From Pseudomonadota bacterium (lineage in GTDB: Bacteria > Pseudomonadota > Alphaproteobacteria > Acetobacterales > Acetobacteraceae): 11,653 nucleotides of DNA. The notes below the pieces were generated by a model. It was not told the origin of the DNA. It made no database searches and was given only the letters and a program-made list of their open reading frames with translations. Made by a program: the position numbers and the translations under genes. The stretch spans positions 1 through 11,653 of the forward strand of contig JAJZFF010000257.1 in the NCBI GenBank assembly GCA_021805485.1, in the 5' to 3' direction. Below are positions 7,851-11,653 of the stretch, one piece after another (within the stretch, counting starts at the first letter, position 1; every line of letters starts with the position of its first letter).

Positions 7851-9116
7851 GTGCAACGCGTCGTTCCGGGCGATGTCGCCTGGGTCCTGGTCAGCACCAT
7901 CCTGGTCTTGCTGATGACGGTGCCGGGCCTGGCGCTGTTCTACGCTGGCATGGTGCGCAAGAAGAACGTGCTGGCGACGATGATGCAGTCGTTCATGCTG
8001 TGCGCGGCGATGACGGTGGTCTGGGTGGTCGCGGGCTACTCCCTGGCCTTCACCAACGGCAATGCCTGGGTCGGCGATCTCTCCCGGCTGTTCCTGAGCG
8101 GACTTGCCGATGGGTGGGACAGGCCGTTCACCCTCGGCGCCGGCAGCGCCGCGGCCCAGCCGACGACCATCCCGGAATCGGTGTTCCTGATGTTCCAGAT
8201 GGCCTTCGCCATCATCACGCCGGCCGTGGTGACGGGCAGCTGCGCCGATCGGATGAAGTTCTCGGCGATGCTCGCGTTCTTCACCCTGTGGTCGCTCGTC
8301 GTCTACGCGCCGCTCGCGCACTGGGTCTGGGCGCCGACCGGGTGGCTGGCGCAGATGGGCGTCGCCGATTTCGCCGGCGGCACGGTGGTGGAGATCAACT
8401 GTGGCGTGTCCGGTCTGGTCTGCGCGCTGATGCTCGGCCGCCGGCTCGGCTATGGGCAGGAGAACATGGCGCCCTGGAATCTCAGCTACGCCGTCATCGG
8501 CGCCTCGCTGCTCTGGGTCGGCTGGTTCGGCTTCAACTCCGGCGGGGCGCTGGCTGCCAATGGCCGCGCCGGCATGGCGGTGCTGGTCACGCAGATCAGC
8601 GCCGCGGGCGGCACGCTGAGCTGGGCCTTCGGCGAATGGTTCATGCGCGGCAAACCATCGGTCCTCGGGGCGATCTCCGGCGCCGTCGCCGGCCTGGTGG
8701 CGATCACGCCGGCGGCCGGTTTCGTGCTGCCGGGGCCCGCGCTGGGCATCGGCATCGTCGCCGGCGTCGCCTGCTTCTGGTCGGCGACGAGCCTGAAGGC
8801 GGCGCTGGGCTACGATGACAGTCTGGACGCGTTCGGCGTGCATGGCATCGGCGGCATCATCGGCACGCTGGCCACCGGCTGGTTCGCGTTCGGCCCGCTG
8901 AGCGCGGCCCCCGACGGCTCCGCGGCCGGCGCCTATGTCGGCGGGCTGCACCTGCTCGGCGTTCAGGCGGTCGCGGTTGCGGCCACGATCGTATGGTGCG
9001 GCACCGCGAGCTGGGTGCTGCTCAAAATCACCGATGCCGTCATCGGCCTGCGCGTCACCCGCGAGGAGGAACGCGAGGGGCTCGATATCGTGCTGCACGG
9101 CGAGCAGGTGTTCTGA
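7851..9116 (+). CDS. amtB: Amt/Mep-family ammonium transporter with Glu in the first twin-His position
   Basis: This 421-residue, 11-helix trimeric inner-membrane channel takes up ammonium. Landmarks match E. coli AmtB: MTVPGLALFYAGMVRKKN (22-39), the outer Phe gate Phe119 (EcF107), Trp160 (EcW148), Asp173 (EcD160), inner Phe gate Phe228 (EcF215) in GWFGFN, and DAFGVHG with His331 (EcH318). The other pore histidine, EcH168, is replaced by Glu181 (GAG at 8391-8393, in GGTVVEIN), the substitution known from fungal Mep1/Mep3. The extracellular Ser219 equivalent is Gly232. The C-terminal tail GLRVTREEEREGLDIVLHGE is intact, so P-II (GlnK) gating remains possible, but no glnK is adjacent. The start is GTG with GGAGG 9 bases upstream. 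There is no cleavable signal peptide, unlike E. coli AmtB. The gene ends 22 bp from the convergent arfB. Confidence 0.95.
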   Translation: MQRVVPGDVAWVLVSTILVLLMTVPGLALFYAGMVRKKNVLATMMQSFMLCAAMTVVWVVAGYSLAFTNGNAWVGDLSRLFLSGLADGWDRPFTLGAGSAAAQPTTIPESVFLMFQMAFAIITPAVVTGSCADRMKFSAMLAFFTLWSLVVYAPLAHWVWAPTGWLAQMGVADFAGGTVVEINCGVSGLVCALMLGRRLGYGQENMAPWNLSYAVIGASLLWVGWFGFNSGGALAANGRAGMAVLVTQISAAGGTLSWAFGEWFMRGKPSVLGAISGAVAGLVAITPAAGFVLPGPALGIGIVAGVACFWSATSLKAALGYDDSLDAFGVHGIGGIIGTLATGWFAFGPLSAAPDGSAAGAYVGGLHLLGVQAVAVAATIVWCGTASWVLLKITDAVIGLRVTREEEREGLDIVLHGEQVF

Positions 9117-9138
9117 AACCAGCACGCCGCGAACCGCT

Positions 9139-9561
9139 TCATTCCTCCGCCGGCCGTCCGCGCAGGCGCTTGACGCCGGCGCGGGCGGATTTTTCCTGCA
9201 GCCGGCGCCTCTTGGCCCCGAGTGTCGGGCGGGTTGGGCGGCGTGGGGGCGGGGGTGGAGTGGCAGCGGCGCGGATCAGGGCGATCAGGCGCTCGAGCGC
9301 GTCCACCCGGTTCCGTTCGCGCGTGCGGTGGCGCTGCGCGGTGATCACCAGCACGCCCTCGCGGGTCATGCGCCGGCCGGCCAGGTGTACCAGTCGCGCG
9401 CGCACGGGCTCGGGCAGGCTGGGCGAGCGGCGCACGTCGAAACGCAGCTGCACCGCCGTCTCCACCTTTTGAACATTCTGCCCGCCGGGGCCGGAGGCGC
9501 GCAGGAACGCTTCCTCGAGCTCGGCCGGGTCCAGGCTGAGGCGGGCGGTGATCGGGATCAT
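9139..9561 (-). CDS. arfB: ArfB (YaeJ) peptidyl-tRNA hydrolase, ribosome rescue
   Basis: This 140-residue class I release-factor-like protein frees stalled ribosomes lacking a stop codon by hydrolysing peptidyl-tRNA. The catalytic GGQ is at residues 26-28 within RASGPGGQNVQKVET. The fold continues with AVQLRFDVRRSPSLP. The basic C-terminal tail (about 106-140: PTRPTLGAKRRRLQEKSARAGVK), which enters the empty mRNA channel, is present with the family's RPTR...RRRL...K pattern, so this is ArfB and not a truncated RF2. A proline run (TPPPPPRRP) forms the linker. The ATG is 31 bp downstream of the beta-roll gene stop with no strong Shine-Dalgarno. The gene is convergent with amt, and no terminator is visible between them. 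Confidence 0.94.
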   Translation of the reverse strand: MIPITARLSLDPAELEEAFLRASGPGGQNVQKVETAVQLRFDVRRSPSLPEPVRARLVHLAGRRMTREGVLVITAQRHRTRERNRVDALERLIALIRAAATPPPPPRRPTRPTLGAKRRRLQEKSARAGVKRLRGRPAEE

Positions 9562-9592
9562 CGGCGCGCCGGGCGCACTTCGATCGATGTCC

Positions 9593-11392
9593 TCAGGTCG
9601 TGATGAAGTGGGACAGGTTGATCTGGGGCAGAGGCGTCTGTGACGACGCAGAGGGCCCAGCGTAGAGAGTGACGTTCATCCCCCCGGTGCTAAAATTCGT
9701 CGATCCCATAGGCTGTCCGTTCGGCGTGGCGAGGTTGAGCGCGGCGAAGATGGCGGCTCGCTGGGCTGGAATCGTTGAGCCGAATCCATTGAAATCGATC
9801 ACATCCCGATTCGGGTTGTAATTGTAAATGTTCAGACTGGAAAAAGCCGAGGTGTTCTGTGGATTCAACACCAGCTCATTGCTGCCAGTGCCAAATGACA
9901 CGGACATGGAGGCAGCGTGAGAGCTCGCCGGGACGACGGGCATGTAGATATTGTTCCCCGCGCCGCCAATAACGGTATCGCCCCCCGCGCCGAACGTGAT
10001 GTTCGCCGTTCCCGTATCGCCCTGGGCGTTGATGAGATTATTCCCGGACACCGCTGCCGTCGTGTCATTCACCGCGACGTAGCCGCTGCTGGCGAGGTCG
10101 ACGGTGTTGCCCTGCGCAAGCCAGACATTGCCGGAGGCGTTGCCGTGGACATTGACGCTGTTGTGCGCGCTGCCGGCGACGACGGTGGTGCTGCCCTCGG
10201 TCATGTTGATGGTGTCGCCGCCATTGGCGCCGGCATTCACGAGCATGCCGCCCTTGCCCGCCCAGGTCTCGGTGATCGTAGCCGGGCCGCTGCCGCCGCT
10301 GACCGTCATCACGCCGGCGCCGTTGTTGAAATAGTCCCCGGTGCCGCTGTTCTGGATGGAAGTGGTAGCGCCGGAGCCGCCGATGATCGTGGTGTTGCCG
10401 CTGGAGATGAAATTCATCGTCCCGGAACCGCCCCAGCCCGTTGCGCCCGTGGAGGCGTTGATGGTGTCGTTGCCGGAATTGCCGACGAACATTGCCTCTG
10501 CGCCGCCGATGGTGGCGTTCATCGCGGCCGAGCCGGCGTAAATGACATCCCAGGCGCCGGCAGTCACGGAGGACATGCCGGAGCCGGCGACATAGATGTC
10601 TCCATCGCCGCTGATGGTGTCGTTGTTGGTGCCGGAGCCGGCGAAAATGACGTCGTTGCTGCCGCCGAGGTCGATGGTGTTCGAACCCGCCCCGGCCATC
10701 ACGGTGGACGACCCCTGAGTCAGGTCCACGACGAGGTTACTCAGTGCGTTGCTGCCCGACCCCCAGATGGTGTTTAAGTAACCACCACCGGTGACAGTGG
10801 CGTCGCCGACGCCGACGGCGACCACGTCGTTGACGCCGGACAGAACGACATCGAGCGATTCCATCACCATCGCGGACATGCCAATGACGTTGCTCTGTCC
10901 GCCGCCAGTGTACACGGTCTCATTGGCGCTGTTGTCCCACACCGTGATGCCGACCTGCCCGTCGAGGACGAGCGAATTCGCGCTGTTATTCCCCACCGTG
11001 ATGCTAAAAAGCCCGCCAAGAACGGTGGTTGCCAGACTGCCGCTGGTGGAAATCGTCGGGGCAAACGATGTGGAGAGATTGACGACGACGTCGTAGCCGG
11101 CCGGCACGGAGACGGTGTTCCCGCTTTCCAGCAGGAGCGCGTTCACATCGCCGGACACCGCAGGCGCCAGGATGGCATCGGTCGTCGTGTGCAGCGTGCC
11201 GCCGTTCGCCGCCGCGTCGAGAGCCGCGACGGTCGGCAGTGCGCTGCCATCGGCCGGCAGGCTGAGAACAATCCCCGGAAGCGCGGCTCCCCCGGCGACC
11301 GACGCTGTGCCGAACGACGGGTCGACATAGGTCATCAGTTGTGTGCCCGCGCCTGCGTCCATGGAGAAACCGGGCATGGATGAAAAGGGCAT
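9593..11392 (-). CDS. Large Gly/Asn/Ser/Thr-rich beta-roll (RTX-like) protein, probably type I-secreted
   Basis: I recognise the architecture, not a named gene. In this 599-residue protein an N-terminal part (1-130, no signal peptide) is followed by a long beta-solenoid region (about 130-485) of degenerate repeats such as GAGSNTIDLGGSNDVIFAGSG, GNSGNDTIN and GAGGDTVIGGAGNN. These resemble the calcium-binding RTX nonapeptide GGxGxDxUx but are mostly Asn-rich and imperfect. A distinct C-terminal domain (about 515-599) contains NRDVIDFNGFG and ends in NLSHFITT, as expected for an uncleaved C-terminal secretion signal. Composition is extreme: no Cys, one Lys (380) and two Arg (529, 545). Likely roles are surface or extracellular adhesin or matrix protein; no enzymatic domain is seen. 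The gene is less GC-rich than its neighbours and includes a TTA leucine codon (206). GAGG lies 6 bases before the ATG. No type I exporter is in the window. Confidence 0.8.
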   Translation of the reverse strand: MPFSSMPGFSMDAGAGTQLMTYVDPSFGTASVAGGAALPGIVLSLPADGSALPTVAALDAAANGGTLHTTTDAILAPAVSGDVNALLLESGNTVSVPAGYDVVVNLSTSFAPTISTSGSLATTVLGGLFSITVGNNSANSLVLDGQVGITVWDNSANETVYTGGGQSNVIGMSAMVMESLDVVLSGVNDVVAVGVGDATVTGGGYLNTIWGSGSNALSNLVVDLTQGSSTVMAGAGSNTIDLGGSNDVIFAGSGTNNDTISGDGDIYVAGSGMSSVTAGAWDVIYAGSAAMNATIGGAEAMFVGNSGNDTINASTGATGWGGSGTMNFISSGNTTIIGGSGATTSIQNSGTGDYFNNGAGVMTVSGGSGPATITETWAGKGGMLVNAGANGGDTINMTEGSTTVVAGSAHNSVNVHGNASGNVWLAQGNTVDLASSGYVAVNDTTAAVSGNNLINAQGDTGTANITFGAGGDTVIGGAGNNIYMPVVPASSHAASMSVSFGTGSNELVLNPQNTSAFSSLNIYNYNPNRDVIDFNGFGSTIPAQRAAIFAALNLATPNGQPMGSTNFSTGGMNVTLYAGPSASSQTPLPQINLSHFITT

Positions 11393-11430
11393 GGCAGACC
11401 TCGTGAGACTTGACTAACAAATTTCGACAA

Positions 11431-11459
11431 GGTTAACGGCGGCAGCGCCGACCGGTCAA
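11431..11459 (-). promoter_or_regulatory. Possible promoter of the beta-roll gene
   Basis: On the minus strand TTGACC (11459-11454, 5 of 6 bases of the -35 consensus) is followed after 17 bp by TTAACC (11436-11431), a poor -10. The local AT-rich stretch downstream (11411-11430) is unusual for this GC-rich DNA and fits a promoter and leader. The distance to the ATG is about 38 bp. Confidence 0.3.
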
Positions 11460-11582
11460 TCTTCCTGCTTGTTCCGTGCCGCCGACCCGCGCCCCGCCCG
11501 GCGCGCCTGCCTGCGCCTGGCGCGCGATTCCGCCCGTCAGCCCGGTCCGTCCCAATTTCCGTAAAATGCCCAAAATAGCCGC

Positions 11583-11603
11583 CCGCCGCGCTCCGGCCGG
11601 CGG
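11583..11603 (-). terminator. Possible terminator of the gene entering from the right
   Basis: CCGCCG and CGGCGG form a 6-bp GC stem with a 9-base loop, starting 16 bases after the stop at 11620. On the minus strand it is followed by a T-containing stretch (TATTTTGGGCATTTT) rather than a clean T-run. It sits where a terminator should be, between that gene and the beta-roll gene. The remainder of the gap (11460-11582) is GC-rich and shows nothing else that I can support. Confidence 0.3.
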
Positions 11604-11619
11604 CACGGCAGGGGGCGGC

Positions 11620-11653
11620 TCAGTCCGCGTCGATCTCGTCGCGGGCGCGATAG
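11620..11653 (-). CDS. C-terminal end of a gene cut by the right window edge
   Basis: A minus-strand frame enters from the right edge and encodes YRARDEIDAD before a TGA (11622-11620). Ten residues do not allow identification. The acidic ending and the hairpin just beyond the stop make a real gene end plausible, but the evidence is thin. Confidence 0.35.
   Translation of the reverse strand, partial: YRARDEIDAD

Noticed and set aside
9900..10800. Short recurring DNA words in this stretch, considered as a CRISPR or tandem-repeat array
   Set aside because: Spacing and sequence are irregular and follow the codons of degenerate Gly/Asn beta-roll repeats in one open reading frame; there are no exact direct repeats with unique spacers.

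Overview
This is a high-GC window of chromosomal, mostly housekeeping DNA. The dCTP deaminase, DnaB, Alr, MlaE/MlaF and MurA sequences, the tightly overlapping gene starts and the very GC-rich codons all look alphaproteobacterial. The best guess is Rhodospirillales, probably Acetobacteraceae, because of the large beta-roll protein and the dcd-murA pair. There is no rRNA or other taxonomic marker, so the genus is not resolved. I see no rRNA, tRNA, insertion sequence or CRISPR array.

Layout, left part (1-5642, all minus strand). Read right to left, a gene for a membrane-anchored or lipoprotein TPR protein is followed by dnaB (replicative helicase), alr (alanine racemase), mlaE and mlaF (permease and ATPase of a lipid-transport ABC system) and mazG (nucleotide pyrophosphohydrolase, cut by the window edge). 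From dnaB to mazG every junction overlaps (14, 4, 4 and 4 bp), so these five genes are almost certainly one translationally coupled transcript. It mixes replication, cell-wall precursor supply, envelope lipid transport and nucleotide-pool cleaning. No mlaD-like substrate-binding gene is present between mlaF and mazG.

Middle part (5643-9116, plus strand). A divergent intergenic region carries a near-perfect FNR/FixK-type palindrome. It is followed by dcd (dCTP deaminase), murA (first committed step of peptidoglycan synthesis) and, after a 177-bp gap, an ammonium transporter (Amt). The Amt is the most interesting gene here. The first histidine of the normally near-invariant pore 'twin-His' pair is replaced by glutamate (Glu181), as in fungal Mep1/Mep3, while the second histidine is kept. 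No glnK gene accompanies it.

Right part (9139-11653, minus strand). arfB, a GGQ-type ribosome-rescue hydrolase, lies tail-to-tail with amt. Just upstream of it is a 599-residue Gly/Asn/Ser/Thr-rich beta-roll (RTX-like) protein. That protein has no cysteine, one lysine and two arginines, no signal peptide and a less GC-rich gene, and it is probably exported by a type I system encoded elsewhere. The last 34 bases hold the C-terminal end of another minus-strand gene, followed by a possible terminator hairpin.
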